Shown: in pieces, positions 1-8,905 of the stretch
Layout: each line of letters opens with the position of its first letter
Numbering within the stretch: position 1 is the first letter of the stretch
Program-made: the position numbers and the translations under genes
The notes under the pieces: model-generated
Seen by the model: the letters and a program-made list of their open reading frames with translations, nothing else
Told to the model about the DNA's origin: nothing
Database searches by the model: none
Source: Amycolatopsis sp. CA-126428
Lineage (GTDB): Bacteria > Actinomycetota > Actinomycetes > Mycobacteriales > Pseudonocardiaceae
Direction: 5' to 3'
Length of the DNA: 64,000 bases
Assembly (NCBI RefSeq): GCF_002904335.1
Contig: NZ_PPHF01000074.1
Span: 1-64,000 of the forward strand

Positions 1-69
1 GCTCAACAGCGACTCAATCAGCAGGTCGCGGCCTGATTCTGCTCTCGAGGTTGACACAAGGGGTGTCAT
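1..69 (-). CDS. Partial ORF coupled to ArsR regulator (probable SRPBCC protein)
   Basis: Only the first 23 codons are inside the window (reads MTPLVSTSRAESGRD...). Its ATG overlaps the stop of the ArsR gene in an ATGA arrangement (66-69), so the two are translationally coupled. Small ArsR regulators of this type are commonly followed by an SRPBCC/AHSA1-like protein in actinobacteria; that family assignment is inferred from context only, because the visible N-terminus is too short to show a domain. Confidence 0.5.
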   Translation of the reverse strand, partial: MTPLVSTSRAESGRDLLIESLLS

Positions 70-425
70 GACGCGTCCTTTCGCGGCCGGGCTTCTTCGC
101 CGGCCATGCGGCCCAGCAGGACGTCGAGGCGCCGGTAGCGCTCCTCGGCCTGCCGCCGGTACCGCTCGATCCACTTGGTCATCAGGTCGAACACCTCGGC
201 ATCCAGGTGGACGGGACGGCGCTGGGCGTCCTTGCTGCGCGTGACCAGCCCGGCTTCCTCCAGCACCTTCACGTGCTTGGAGACCGCCTGGAGACTCATG
301 TCGTACGGCTCGGCCAGCTCGCCCACGGTCGCGTCCGCGCCGGCCAGCCGCGCCACCAGATCGCGCCGCGTCGGGTCGGCCAGTGCCGCGAACACCCGGT
401 TGAGCCGTTCGCTGTCTTCGTCCAC
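66..425 (-). CDS. ArsR-family winged-helix transcriptional regulator
   Basis: 119-residue protein with the ArsR pattern: an ADPTRRDLVARL helix near the start, then a recognition helix around MSLQAVSKHVKVLEEAGLV, then the wing and a dimerisation tail. No Cys pair typical of metal-sensing members is visible, so this is more likely the ligand- or partner-responsive kind that represses its own operon. I chose GTG at 425, because GAGGA lies 7 bases upstream, and because a longer TTG-initiated reading from 485 would start inside the -35 box. It is the first gene of an operon with the partial gene at 1-69. Confidence 0.85.
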   Translation of the reverse strand: MDEDSERLNRVFAALADPTRRDLVARLAGADATVGELAEPYDMSLQAVSKHVKVLEEAGLVTRSKDAQRRPVHLDAEVFDLMTKWIERYRRQAEERYRRLDVLLGRMAGEEARPRKDAS

Positions 426-434
426 CGGTTCGTC

Positions 435-497
435 CTCAACTCTTCGGTTGAGCAAGACGGTAGGTGCTCTCCGGGAGGTTGTCAACCTGATGGTTGA
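435..497 (-). promoter_or_regulatory. ArsR operon promoter with two inverted repeats
   Basis: On the minus strand a consensus -35 TTGACA (485-480) and a -10 TACCGT (462-457) are 17 bp apart. An inverted repeat TCAACC-TGAT-GGTTGA (482-497) overlaps the -35, and a second, CTCAAC-N6-GTTGAG (435-452), lies just past the expected start point. The shared CAAC/GTTG half sites suggest two operator copies for autoregulation by the ArsR protein; that is inferred. Confidence 0.65.
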
Positions 498-501
498 GAA
501 A

Positions 502-533
502 GGGTGGGGGCTCCGCGTGCGGAGCCCCCACCC
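502..533 (-). terminator. Intrinsic terminator after the cellulase gene
   Basis: A perfect 15-bp stem (502-516 with 519-533, GGGTGGGGGCTCCGC and its complement) with a minimal loop sits 6 bases past the cellulase stop codon. On the minus strand it is followed by TTTCTC. It separates cellulase transcription from the ArsR promoter. Confidence 0.8.
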
Positions 534-539
534 GGTGGA

Positions 540-1949
540 TCAGAAGTGGTCGGGCGTGTCGATGCGGCTCCGGACCAGGGCGCCGGACGCGGTCAACCGG
601 CCGGTGCCGTAGTCGCTGCCCGCGCAGGTGCCCGGTTGCAGCGCGGCACTGCTTTCGTCCGCGTCGGAGTAGGTCCAGTTCGCGTAGCTGATCTGCAGCT
701 GGTCGAGCAGATCCAGCCAGGCCGTGGTGCTTTGCTGGTCCAGGGAGCCGCCGCCGGTCGCGGTCACCGTGCCGAACTCGGTGACGAACAGCGGCAGCTT
801 CGCCGCCGCCCGGCTCACCGTGGCGCGGTAGTTGTCCTTGTGGCTGGCGGCGTAGAAGTGGAACGTGTACATGATGTTCGCGGCGTTGACCGGGTTGTTG
901 ACGATCTCGGTTTCGCTGGAGCCGTCGGAGACGCCGAGCGACGACCACCCGCGGGTGCCGACGATCACGACGGCGTCCGGGTCGGTGGCGCGGATCACCG
1001 GGATGACCTGTTCGGCGTAGCTCTTGATGGCGCCCCAGCTGACGCCGTTGGGTTCGTTGGCGATCTCGTAGATCACGTTCTTCTTGGCCGCGTTGCGCGC
1101 GGCCACCGCCGCGAAGAACGTCTTGGCGCGGTCGAGGTTGTAGTTCGGATCGCCCGGGGTGAGGGTGTGGAAGTCGACGATCGCGTACATCCCGCGTTCC
1201 TCGGCTTCGCCGACGAGGCTGTTGACCCGGTCGGTGAACCAGGCCGGGTTGGTCTCGTAGCCCTTTTCCTGCACGTACATGGCGATGCGGAGCAGGTCGG
1301 CGTGCCAGTCGTTCGCGAGCGCGTTCAGGGACGCGTCGTTGTAGCAGGAATCGAACCACTGGAGGCCGTGCGTGCTCATGCCGCGCAGCTGGATCGCGCG
1401 GTTCGCCTCGTTGCACAGGTGGACGCCGCAGACGTGCAGCTGCCCGTTGGCGGCGAGCGGCGTGCCACCGGGGGAGGGCGTGGTGGTGGTCGTCGGAGTG
1501 GTGGTCGTGGGCGTGGCGGGCGTGGTGGTGGTCGTGGTCGACCCGGTGCAGGTGACGCCGTTCAGGGTGAAGGACGTCGGAACCGGGTTGGCGCCGGTCG
1601 TGGTGCCGGTGAAGCCGAGATCGGTGGTGGCCCCCGTGGCGAGGGTCCGGTTCCAGTCGGGGTTGGCCGCGGTGGCGATCGCGCCGGACTGCGCCCAGGT
1701 GGCGTTCCAGCCCTGGGCGACCTTCTGGCCGCCGTCGGGGAAGGTGAACCGGAGCAGCCAGCCGGTGATCGCGTCACCCAGGTTGGTGACCTTGACGCCG
1801 GCCTGGAAGCCGCCTTGCCACTGGTTGGTGATGGTGTAGTCGACGCGGCAGCCTTGCGCGGCGGCCGAGGCCTGGGGCATGGCCAGGACGGCCGTGCCGC
1901 CGAGAACCGTCGCGCCGGCGGCCGCCAGTGCGGTGATGGAGCGCTTCAT
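540..1949 (-). CDS. Secreted CBM2-GH5 endoglucanase
   Basis: 469 residues. An N-terminal Sec signal peptide (ending near ASAAAQG) is followed by a family 2 cellulose-binding module (about 33-137) with the expected surface tryptophans (NQWQGGF, WNATW, NPDW). A Thr/Pro linker (about 138-168) leads into a GH5 catalytic domain. The acid/base Glu is E299 in IANEPNG and the nucleophile is E391 in FVTEFGT. It hydrolyses internal beta-1,4 bonds of cellulose outside the cell. The ATG at 1949 has AAGGGAG 5 bases upstream; the longer open frame upstream lacks signal-peptide logic. The gene is monocistronic, with a CebR-type box in its leader and a strong terminator behind it. Confidence 0.95.
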   Translation of the reverse strand: MKRSITALAAAGATVLGGTAVLAMPQASAAAQGCRVDYTITNQWQGGFQAGVKVTNLGDAITGWLLRFTFPDGGQKVAQGWNATWAQSGAIATAANPDWNRTLATGATTDLGFTGTTTGANPVPTSFTLNGVTCTGSTTTTTTPATPTTTTPTTTTTPSPGGTPLAANGQLHVCGVHLCNEANRAIQLRGMSTHGLQWFDSCYNDASLNALANDWHADLLRIAMYVQEKGYETNPAWFTDRVNSLVGEAEERGMYAIVDFHTLTPGDPNYNLDRAKTFFAAVAARNAAKKNVIYEIANEPNGVSWGAIKSYAEQVIPVIRATDPDAVVIVGTRGWSSLGVSDGSSETEIVNNPVNAANIMYTFHFYAASHKDNYRATVSRAAAKLPLFVTEFGTVTATGGGSLDQQSTTAWLDLLDQLQISYANWTYSDADESSAALQPGTCAGSDYGTGRLTASGALVRSRIDTPDHF

Positions 1950-1989
1950 TGAACTCCCTTGGGTCCGGTGTTCGAAGATTTCACCAGGC

Positions 1990-2003
1990 TGGGAGCGCTC
2001 CCA
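1990..2003 (-). promoter_or_regulatory. CebR-type operator of the cellulase gene
   Basis: TGGGAGCGCTCCCA, a perfect 14-bp palindrome 40 bp upstream of the cellulase start, is identical to the operator known for the LacI-family cello-oligosaccharide repressor CebR of streptomycetes. A -35-like TTGACG lies further upstream (2036-2031); the matching -10 is weak. Relief by cellobiose or cellotriose is expected from the family. Confidence 0.85.
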
Positions 2004-2054
2004 GGAATGAGAACATTCGGCGCCGGTCCGCGTCAAGACTTCGCGCTTCGATGT

Positions 2055-2509
2055 CCTGCGGGTATCACCGGCGGGTCCGGCTACATCGGCCGGGCCACGA
2101 TCGCGGAACCGGTGCGGACGGGGCACGCCGTCGAGGCACTCGCCCGCAGCGACCACGCCGAGGCGGGGGCGATCCTTACATCGGCGAAGGGGACGACCAC
2201 TGGGCACTGGTCCACGTCGGCGACCTCGCCCGGTTGTACGTGGCGGCGTTGCCGGCCGGACCGGGGTCGGTCCACGTCGGGGTGGGCGGGGTGAACCGGG
2301 TGCGAAGGAGGTCGCCGAGGCGTGTGCGCACGCGGCCGGCCTGGCCGGGAAGACCACGTCGATCACGCTGGAGCAGGCGCGGGCCGAGATGGGCCCGGCC
2401 GCCGACGCCTTCGCCCTCGACCAGGAGTTCACCCCGGCCAAGGGCGCGGCGGGGGGTGGGCTGGGAGCCGCGGTACCCGGATCCCGTGCGGGTGCTCGCC
2501 GGCGGCTGA
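2055..2509 (+). pseudogene. Decayed NAD(P)-dependent epimerase/SDR gene
   Basis: Recognisable pieces of one sugar-epimerase-like protein appear in changing frames. ITGGSGYIGRATIAE (Rossmann glycine motif, from 2064) is followed by WALVHVGDLARLYVAALP (from about 2200) in a second frame, KEVAEACAHAAGLAGK (from 2305) in a third, and GWEPRYPDPVRVLAGG at the end, stopping at 2509. About 130 central codons are missing between the first two pieces, so the gene has both an internal deletion and several frameshifts. It cannot make a working enzyme. Confidence 0.7.
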
Positions 2510-2672
2510 GCGACCGCCGGGACTAGCACCGGCGGGCCGCCGCGGCGTGGCCGGCCCCGGATGTCTGACCCGGTCACCAGGGATTTCGGCCGCGAGTCGC
2601 GGACCGGCCGTCCGCTCCGTATGGTGTGCCCAGCCGTGTGGCGGGTCGACGTTCGTGGGAAAGCCGGGGAGC

Positions 2673-5372
2673 ATGCAGCCGGAGGAGTGGCGGGATCTCG
2701 TCGACGGCCTGCCCGTCGTCGTGTGGGAAGCCGACGCCCGCAGCGGCGCCTTCTCCTTCGTCTCCGACGCCTCGCGCACCCTCCTGGGCCACCCGCCCGA
2801 GTCGTGGGCGGCCGATCCCGGGTTCGCCCTCTCGGTGGTGCACCCGCAGGACCGCGACCACTGCGCGCGGGCCCGGGAGGCGGGCCGGGCCCAGGGCGGC
2901 TACGAAGTCACCTACCGCGCCCTGACCGCCGACGGCCGGGTGGTGTGGCTGCACGAAATCGGGCGGGTGCGGCCCGGCGGCGAGACGATCGGCGGCGTGC
3001 TGCTGGACGCCTCCGGACGGCGGTCCGAAGCGGAGCGGCAGCGGTTCCTCGCCGAGTTCGAACGGGGCCTGCAGGAACTGGACGACGCCGAGGACGTCAT
3101 GGCCTACGCGGCCCGCAGCCTCGGTGAACACCTCGGCGCGGACCGCTGCGCCTACGCCGAAGCGGAAGACGACGAAGACCACTTCCTGATGAGCGGGGAC
3201 CACGCCACCGGCCTGCCGCCGCTGCCCGGCCGCTTCGCCATGTCGGCGTTCGGGGACGGCTGCATGCGCGCGATGCGGGCCGGGCGGTCGTGGGTGGTCG
3301 CCGACAGCCGCCACGACGACCGCCTCGAGCCCGCGGACCTGGACGCCTACCGCGTGACCGGCATCCGCGCCGTCATCTGCGTACCGCTGCTGCGCGGCGG
3401 CCGGTTCGTCGCGGCGATGGCCGTGCACCAGGCCACGGTCCGGGAGTGGACGGACGCGGAGGTCGAGCTGGTCGAGCTCATCGTGAGCCGGTGCTGGGAG
3501 TCCATCCAGCGCACGCACGCCGGCCGCGCCCTGCGGGACAGCGAACAACGGCACCGGCTGCTGGTGGAACGCGCCACCGACGCGATCTGGGTGCTCGACC
3601 GCGACCTGCGGTTCGCCGAGATCAACCCCGCGGCTTGCGAACTGCTCGGGTACGCGCGCGAGGACCTGATCGGCACGCCGATCACCGCCCTGCTCGACGA
3701 GGCCGGGAGCGAACGGTGGCGGCAGCTGATCGCCCGGCCGGGTGATGTCCGGGAGACCAGCGAAGTCGACCACGTGCGCCGGGCCGACGGCACGGAAATG
3801 GCGCTGGAGCTGAGCATCCAGGCCACCCCCTCGGGCGTGCAGGCGATCGGCCGCGACGTCACCGAGCGCCGGCGGCGCGAAGCCGAGCGCGAGCTCCTGC
3901 TGCAGCGTGAGCACGAGATCGCCGAGACGCTGCAGCGCAGCCTCCTGCCGCGTGAACTGCCCGCCCTGCCCCGGATCGCCGCCGCGGCCCGCTACCAGCC
4001 GGCCGCCGTGCACGCCCAGACCGGCGGGGACTGGTACGAGCTGGTGGCGGTGGGGCCGACCCGCGTCGCGCTGTCCGTCGGCGACGTCGTGGGCAAGGGA
4101 CCGCAGGCGGCGGCGGTGATGGGCCAGCTGCGCAGCGCGCTGGCCGGCAGCCTGCTCGACGGCCACGGCCCGGCCGCCGCCCTCGACCGCCTCGACGCCT
4201 TCGCGGCGCGCACGGCGGGGGCGGCCGGCACGACCTGCGCGTGCCTCACGCTCGACTGGGAGACCGGCGAACTGCGCTGGGCCGTGGCCGGGCACCCGCC
4301 GCCGGTGCTCGTCGAGGAGGGCGGCGCCCGGCTGCTGTCCGGCGGCGGCGCCGTGCTCGGCGGCCCGGACCGGGCGCACCACCGCGAGCACGCCGTGACG
4401 CTGGCGCCCGGCGCCTCGGTGCTCCTGTACACCGACGGCCTCGTCGAGCGGCGCGACGAGCCGATCGACGAAGGACTCCGGCGGCTGTGCGAAGCCGCCA
4501 CCCGCGCCCACGCGGCCGCGCCGGAGCGGCTGGTCACCGCGATCGGTGCGGCCCTGCTCGACAGCGGCCAGGAGGACGACGTCGCCCTGCTGGCGATCCG
4601 CTTGGTGCCCCCGCCCCTGCGGCGCTCCGCGGCCGCCCGGCCCGACGTGCTGCGGCGCCTGCGCGAGGACCTCGCGCGCTGGTCGGCGCTCGCCGGGCTG
4701 CCCGCGGAGCTCCACCAGGACCTGAGCCTCGCGCTGGGGGAGGCCGTGGCGAACTCCGTCGAGCACGCCTTCCCGGAGACGCCGGGCGAGGTGGCGTACT
4801 CGGTGACCCGCACGGCGGACGGCCGCCTCGAGGCCCTCGTCCGCGACGACGGCCGCTGGCGCCGCGAACCGGCGGACAACAGCCACCGCGGCCGCGGCAT
4901 CGCAATCATCAAGGCCCTGTCCGAGGAATTCGGCATCGACCACGGCGGTGAGGGCACCGCCGTCCGGTTCCGCATCGCGCCGGAGCCGGGCGCCGCACCG
5001 GAAAGCCCGCCGGTGGCACCGGAAATCGTGGTCCCGGCCACGGTGTCGGTCGACGAAGGCGGGCCGGGCCCCCTGGCGTTGAAGCTGACCGGCGACCTCG
5101 ACTTGGCGACCATCGACGAGGTCCGGGCGGCCGTCCTGGCCAGCGTCGAAGCCACGGCCGTCGAGTCGGTGGTCGTCGACCTGACCGGACTGCGTTACTT
5201 GAGCAGCTGCGGCATCGCCCTGCTGCTCGACGTCGCGGCCGTGGCCCGGCGCCGTGGCCTGGCTGTCACCACCCGGGCAAGCGCTGCTTCCGCGCCGCTG
5301 CGCATCCTCGAGCTCGCGGGCCTTGTGGGGGTGCCGTCCGGAGCGTTCGTGGTGGAAAGTGTTGCGCCGTAA
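2673..5372 (+). CDS. PAS-GAF-PAS-PP2C phosphatase with HATPase and STAS domains
   Basis: 899 residues. Domains in order: PAS (about 1-110), GAF (about 120-280), PAS (about 295-400), SpoIIE-type PP2C phosphatase (about 430-640), RsbW-like HATPase (about 650-780) and a C-terminal STAS domain (about 800-899). The phosphatase keeps its metal-site aspartates (GGDWYE, SVGDVVGKG, LLYTDGLVE, EDDVALLAIR), with Glu in place of the usual second Asp of GGDWYD. The kinase shows ALGEAVANSVEHAF and a GRGI lid. STAS has LSSCG with the phosphorylatable serine. This packs the three parts of a partner-switching sigma-factor circuit into one cytosolic sensor. ATG 2673 has GGGGAG upstream; GTG at 2655 is an in-frame alternative. 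No ligand can be deduced. Confidence 0.9.
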   Translation: MQPEEWRDLVDGLPVVVWEADARSGAFSFVSDASRTLLGHPPESWAADPGFALSVVHPQDRDHCARAREAGRAQGGYEVTYRALTADGRVVWLHEIGRVRPGGETIGGVLLDASGRRSEAERQRFLAEFERGLQELDDAEDVMAYAARSLGEHLGADRCAYAEAEDDEDHFLMSGDHATGLPPLPGRFAMSAFGDGCMRAMRAGRSWVVADSRHDDRLEPADLDAYRVTGIRAVICVPLLRGGRFVAAMAVHQATVREWTDAEVELVELIVSRCWESIQRTHAGRALRDSEQRHRLLVERATDAIWVLDRDLRFAEINPAACELLGYAREDLIGTPITALLDEAGSERWRQLIARPGDVRETSEVDHVRRADGTEMALELSIQATPSGVQAIGRDVTERRRREAERELLLQREHEIAETLQRSLLPRELPALPRIAAAARYQPAAVHAQTGGDWYELVAVGPTRVALSVGDVVGKGPQAAAVMGQLRSALAGSLLDGHGPAAALDRLDAFAARTAGAAGTTCACLTLDWETGELRWAVAGHPPPVLVEEGGARLLSGGGAVLGGPDRAHHREHAVTLAPGASVLLYTDGLVERRDEPIDEGLRRLCEAATRAHAAAPERLVTAIGAALLDSGQEDDVALLAIRLVPPPLRRSAAARPDVLRRLREDLARWSALAGLPAELHQDLSLALGEAVANSVEHAFPETPGEVAYSVTRTADGRLEALVRDDGRWRREPADNSHRGRGIAIIKALSEEFGIDHGGEGTAVRFRIAPEPGAAPESPPVAPEIVVPATVSVDEGGPGPLALKLTGDLDLATIDEVRAAVLASVEATAVESVVVDLTGLRYLSSCGIALLLDVAAVARRRGLAVTTRASAASAPLRILELAGLVGVPSGAFVVESVAP

Positions 5373-5387
5373 GGGTGGTGTACCTGA

Positions 5388-7097
5388 TCAGCGGCCCCGG
5401 TTGACCGCGCTGATGTCGTCCTGAAGCCGTTCCCGCACGTTCGAACTGGCGTCCCGCGGTGCGGGTGCCGCCTGGCGGGAGGGCTCGCCCGCCGGGCCCG
5501 GGACCGGGAACACCTGGTGCTCTCCGGGCAGCGGGACACCCGGGCAGATGGTCGCCGCGGGGCGGCCGGTGCCGAGGTAGAAGCCGTTCACCAGGTCGTC
5601 CACACAGGAATTGCCGCTGACCGCGTACTGGCCGTGGAAGGGTGACTCCGCCACCGAGATCATCGGGATCCCGGCCGCGCGCGCCGCCGCCTCCGCCTGC
5701 TCGTAGCCGGTTTGCGGGTCGAACTCGCCCTGGACGACCAGGATGTTCTTCGCGGCCCGCGGCGAGAGGGTCGGCAGCTGGTGCTGGGGCGCGTCGGACC
5801 AGAAGCCGCACGCCTCGCTGAGGCCGTACGCCCAGCCGAACAGCGGGTAGGCCGGCCCCTGCAGGTCGCTGAGCAGCTTGTACCAGCTCGCGGTCCGCGT
5901 CGGCTGGTCGCCGCACGCCACGGCCAGCCGGGTACCCGGGACGTCGGCGTAGTCGGGCTCCGGCGGGTCCGCCGCCACGTCGGCCGCGGTCAGCCGGTCG
6001 GCCGGCCGGCCGAAGACGGCCCGGGAGGCCCGGTCCAGGTCGCTGCGCAGCGCGGCGGGCGCGGGGGCGGCGGCCGCGCCGTCGAGCGCGGCCGCGCCCT
6101 TGGTGAGGACCAGGGCGCCGGTCAGCCACTGCCGGGGGCTGCCGTTGCCGACGAAGACCGAGTCGAAGACGTCGGGTGGCACGCCCTTTTCCTTGAAGAA
6201 GGTCCGCAGCCGTTCCCACTTGACGCGGACTTCCGCGGCGGTCTTGCCGAGCTGCTCCGGGAACCGCCGGGCCAGCCACGGCGCGTAGACGCGGTCGAAC
6301 TGGCGCTGGTCGATCTTCGGGAACGCCTCGAACGCGGCTTGGAGACGGCCTTCGAAGTTCACGCTGGAGTCGAGGACCATCTTGCCGGCCTGCTCCGGGA
6401 ACAGCGACGCGTACTTCGCGCCGAGCCAGGTGCCGTAGGAGAAGCCGAGGTAGTTCAGCTTCTCGTCGTCCAGCAGCGCGCGGATCAGGTCCATGTCGTG
6501 CGTGGTCTGCCAGGTGGTGATGTACGGCGCGAGCGCGTCGCTCTGGCACGCTTCGGCCAGCACGCGCGGCGTCCGCTGGTGCAGCGCGATGCTGCTCGCC
6601 GAGCGGTCGCGGGCGTCGAGGTCGTCATCCTGCGGCAGCCGCCCCAGCGGCACCCGGCACACGTACCCCTCGTCCGTGCCGCCTTCCTGGCCGGTGCCCC
6701 GGGGGTCCATCCCGACGATGTCGTAGTGCTCGTTCAGCTTCGGTTCCAGGCCGGCCAGCGCACCCGCGAGCGAAGTGCCCCGGCCGCCGGGGCCGCCCGG
6801 GTTCACCAGGATCGCGCCCTGCCGGCTGCCGGTCGCGGGCACGCGGCTGATCGCCACCTGCAGGTCGGTGCCGGCCGACGGGGCCGCCCAGTCCCGCGGG
6901 ACGGTGATCCGCGCGCACTGTGCGGCCGGGCCTGTCCGCTGCTTGAACGGGCACGCGCCCCAGGAGACCTCCTGCCCCCGGTACGGCGCGAGCGGGTCGG
7001 GCGTGGTCGCGGCGGCGGGCGCCGTGGCCGCCACCAGGACCGAGACGGCCACCGCCAGCCCTGCTCGGGACGTTCGCACCGCAGTTTCCTTCCTCAC
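5388..7097 (-). CDS. Secreted alpha/beta hydrolase, tripeptidyl aminopeptidase (TAP) family
   Basis: 569 residues with a Sec signal peptide (LAVAVSVLVAATAPAAATT). The nucleophile elbow is GFSYGTWLG, the oxyanion strand is NPGGPGGRG, the acid lies in QGEFDPQTGY and the histidine is probably in SPFHGQY. The C-terminal TAP-like segment (after about 440) carries paired cysteines. The family cleaves tripeptides from proteins or hydrolyses small esters and amides outside the cell. The gene stands alone, convergent with the sensor gene 15 bases away. Confidence 0.88.
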   Translation of the reverse strand: MRKETAVRTSRAGLAVAVSVLVAATAPAAATTPDPLAPYRGQEVSWGACPFKQRTGPAAQCARITVPRDWAAPSAGTDLQVAISRVPATGSRQGAILVNPGGPGGRGTSLAGALAGLEPKLNEHYDIVGMDPRGTGQEGGTDEGYVCRVPLGRLPQDDDLDARDRSASSIALHQRTPRVLAEACQSDALAPYITTWQTTHDMDLIRALLDDEKLNYLGFSYGTWLGAKYASLFPEQAGKMVLDSSVNFEGRLQAAFEAFPKIDQRQFDRVYAPWLARRFPEQLGKTAAEVRVKWERLRTFFKEKGVPPDVFDSVFVGNGSPRQWLTGALVLTKGAAALDGAAAAPAPAALRSDLDRASRAVFGRPADRLTAADVAADPPEPDYADVPGTRLAVACGDQPTRTASWYKLLSDLQGPAYPLFGWAYGLSEACGFWSDAPQHQLPTLSPRAAKNILVVQGEFDPQTGYEQAEAAARAAGIPMISVAESPFHGQYAVSGNSCVDDLVNGFYLGTGRPAATICPGVPLPGEHQVFPVPGPAGEPSRQAAPAPRDASSNVRERLQDDISAVNRGR

Positions 7098-7199
7098 TCA
7101 CCAGCCGTGAAGATCCAAGCACGCCCGGTGGGGGAGAAGCAGCACGAAGACCGCGGGGCGCGCCAGGGAACGCCCGATCCGGTGAATGCGGCCGGTCGG

Positions 7200-7718
7200 T
7201 CAGGTGCGGTAAGGGCCGTGGTTCCCGAGATCGGGGCTGATCCGCGGGTGCGGGCCGTCCTGGCCGGGCACCGGGGTGACGGCGGGGCGCCACGCGGGGT
7301 CCGTCGAGGCCGGCTCGACGACCACCTCGGTGGCCGGCCGGACGTAGGTTTCGGTGCCGCGCGGCTCGCCGTCGCGGTCCTGGAAGTGGTTCTCGACGAT
7401 CCGGTCCTGCCGGCGCTGGGCGAGCACGGCCAGCGTGAGCACGTGGGCCACGGCCATCAGCAGCAGGAAGATGCCGAGCCGGCCGACCAGGGCGGCCGTC
7501 GAACCCGACCACTGCGGGCCGACGACGGAGAGCAGGGCGAGCACGCCGAAGGAGACGAGGTGGAAGACGGTCACCACCATCCACGCCAGCGAGCCGGTCC
7601 CCTCACCGCCGTCCGGCCCGCTCAAGTAGCGCCGGCCACCGCGGTAGAGCACCTGGCCGTCGGCCACCACGAAGACCAGGCCGATGATCAGGAATCCGGT
7701 GAGGTCGTTGTCGGGCAT
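7200..7718 (-). CDS. Small integral membrane protein
   Basis: 172 residues with an N-terminal segment FLIIGLVFVVADGQVLY and further hydrophobic helices around VFHLVSFGVLALLSVV and LGIFLLLMAVAHVLTLAVL. A charged cytosolic tail starts with RRQDRIVENHFQDRDGE. ATG 7718 has an excellent AGGAGGAG upstream. I do not recognise a functional family; similar small actinobacterial membrane proteins are annotated as hypothetical. It is divergent from the flavin monooxygenase gene. Confidence 0.75.
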   Translation of the reverse strand: MPDNDLTGFLIIGLVFVVADGQVLYRGGRRYLSGPDGGEGTGSLAWMVVTVFHLVSFGVLALLSVVGPQWSGSTAALVGRLGIFLLLMAVAHVLTLAVLAQRRQDRIVENHFQDRDGEPRGTETYVRPATEVVVEPASTDPAWRPAVTPVPGQDGPHPRISPDLGNHGPYRT

Positions 7719-7846
7719 GCGTCTCCTCCTCGTTTCCGTCGGAGTACCCGGCCGGGCCGCCCGCGGGCGGCGATTCACCGGAACGAGCGACCGGTCGGCC
7801 GCCTCACACCGGGAATCAAACCCGCTCGCCGAACGCTTGAGGGGAC

Positions 7847-8869
7847 GTGAAGAAGATTGGCTTCCTCTCGTTCGGCCACTGGTCGGCGAGCGCGCACTCC
7901 GAGACCCGGTCGGCCGCCGACTTCCTGCACCAGTCGATCGACCTGGCGGTGGCCGCCGAGGAGCTGGGTGTGGACGGCGCGTACTTCCGCGTGCACCACT
8001 TCGCGCAGCAGGCGGCGAGCCCGTTCCCCCTGCTCGCGGCGATCGGCGCGCGGACGTCGAGGATCGAAATCGGCACCGGTGTGATCGACATGCGCTACGA
8101 GAACCCGCTGTACATGATCGAGGACGCGGGCGCGGCCGACCTCATCTCCGGCGGCCGGCTCCAGCTCGGCCTCAGCCGGGGATCCCCCGAGCAGGTGATC
8201 GACGGCTGGCGCTACTTCGGCTACGCCCCGGGTGAGGGCGAAACGGACGCCGACATGGCCCGGCAGCACAGCGAGGTGTTCCTCAAGCTGCTCGAGGGCG
8301 AGGGGTTCGCCCAGCCGAACCCGCGCCCGATGTTCGCCAACCCGCCGGGCCTGCTGCGGCTCGAACCGCACTCCGAGGGCCTGCGGGACCGCATCTGGTG
8401 GGGCTCCGGCTCGAACGCGACGAGCGTCTGGGCCGCGAAGCTGGGGATGAACCTGCAGAGCTCGACGCTCAAGGACGACGAGACGGGCGAGCCGCTGCAC
8501 GTCCAGCAGCGCAAGCAGATCGAGGCCTACCGCGAGGCGTGGGCCGAAGCCGGGCACGAGCGCGAGCCGCGGGTCTCGGTCAGCCGCAGCATCTTCGCCC
8601 TGACCAACGACCAGGACCGCGCCTACTTCGGCCGCGACCGCCATTCGCGCGACCAGGTCGGCATGATCGACGAGAACACCCGGGCGATCTTCGGCCGGTC
8701 CTACGCGGGGGAGCCCGACGAGCTCGTGGGGCAGCTCAAGGAGGACGAAGCGATCCAGGCCGCGGACACCTTGCTGCTCACCGTCCCGAGCCAGCTCGGC
8801 GTCGACTACAACGCGCACGTGCTGGAGAGCATTCTCACCCACGTGGCCCCGGAGCTGGGCTGGCGCTGA
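7847..8869 (+). CDS. LLM-class flavin-dependent oxidoreductase
   Basis: 340 residues resembling luciferase-like monooxygenases: the beta-barrel start KKIGFLSFGHW, RVHHFAQQAASPFPLLAAIGARTSRIEIGTGVIDMRYENP and GRLQLGLSRGSPEQVIDGW are characteristic. Such enzymes use FMNH2 or F420H2 to oxidise small substrates. The protein starts at GTG 7847, preceded by GAGGGGA. It is a single gene with no pathway neighbour, so the substrate is unknown. Confidence 0.9.
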   Translation: MKKIGFLSFGHWSASAHSETRSAADFLHQSIDLAVAAEELGVDGAYFRVHHFAQQAASPFPLLAAIGARTSRIEIGTGVIDMRYENPLYMIEDAGAADLISGGRLQLGLSRGSPEQVIDGWRYFGYAPGEGETDADMARQHSEVFLKLLEGEGFAQPNPRPMFANPPGLLRLEPHSEGLRDRIWWGSGSNATSVWAAKLGMNLQSSTLKDDETGEPLHVQQRKQIEAYREAWAEAGHEREPRVSVSRSIFALTNDQDRAYFGRDRHSRDQVGMIDENTRAIFGRSYAGEPDELVGQLKEDEAIQAADTLLLTVPSQLGVDYNAHVLESILTHVAPELGWR

Positions 8870-8905
8870 GGGGGACGGCCCGGTGGCGGCCGGGCCGGTC
8901 TCCGA

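Noticed and set aside
66..485. Longer ArsR protein starting at 485
   Set aside because: The extra codons cover the -35, -10 and an operator; the initiator would be TTG.
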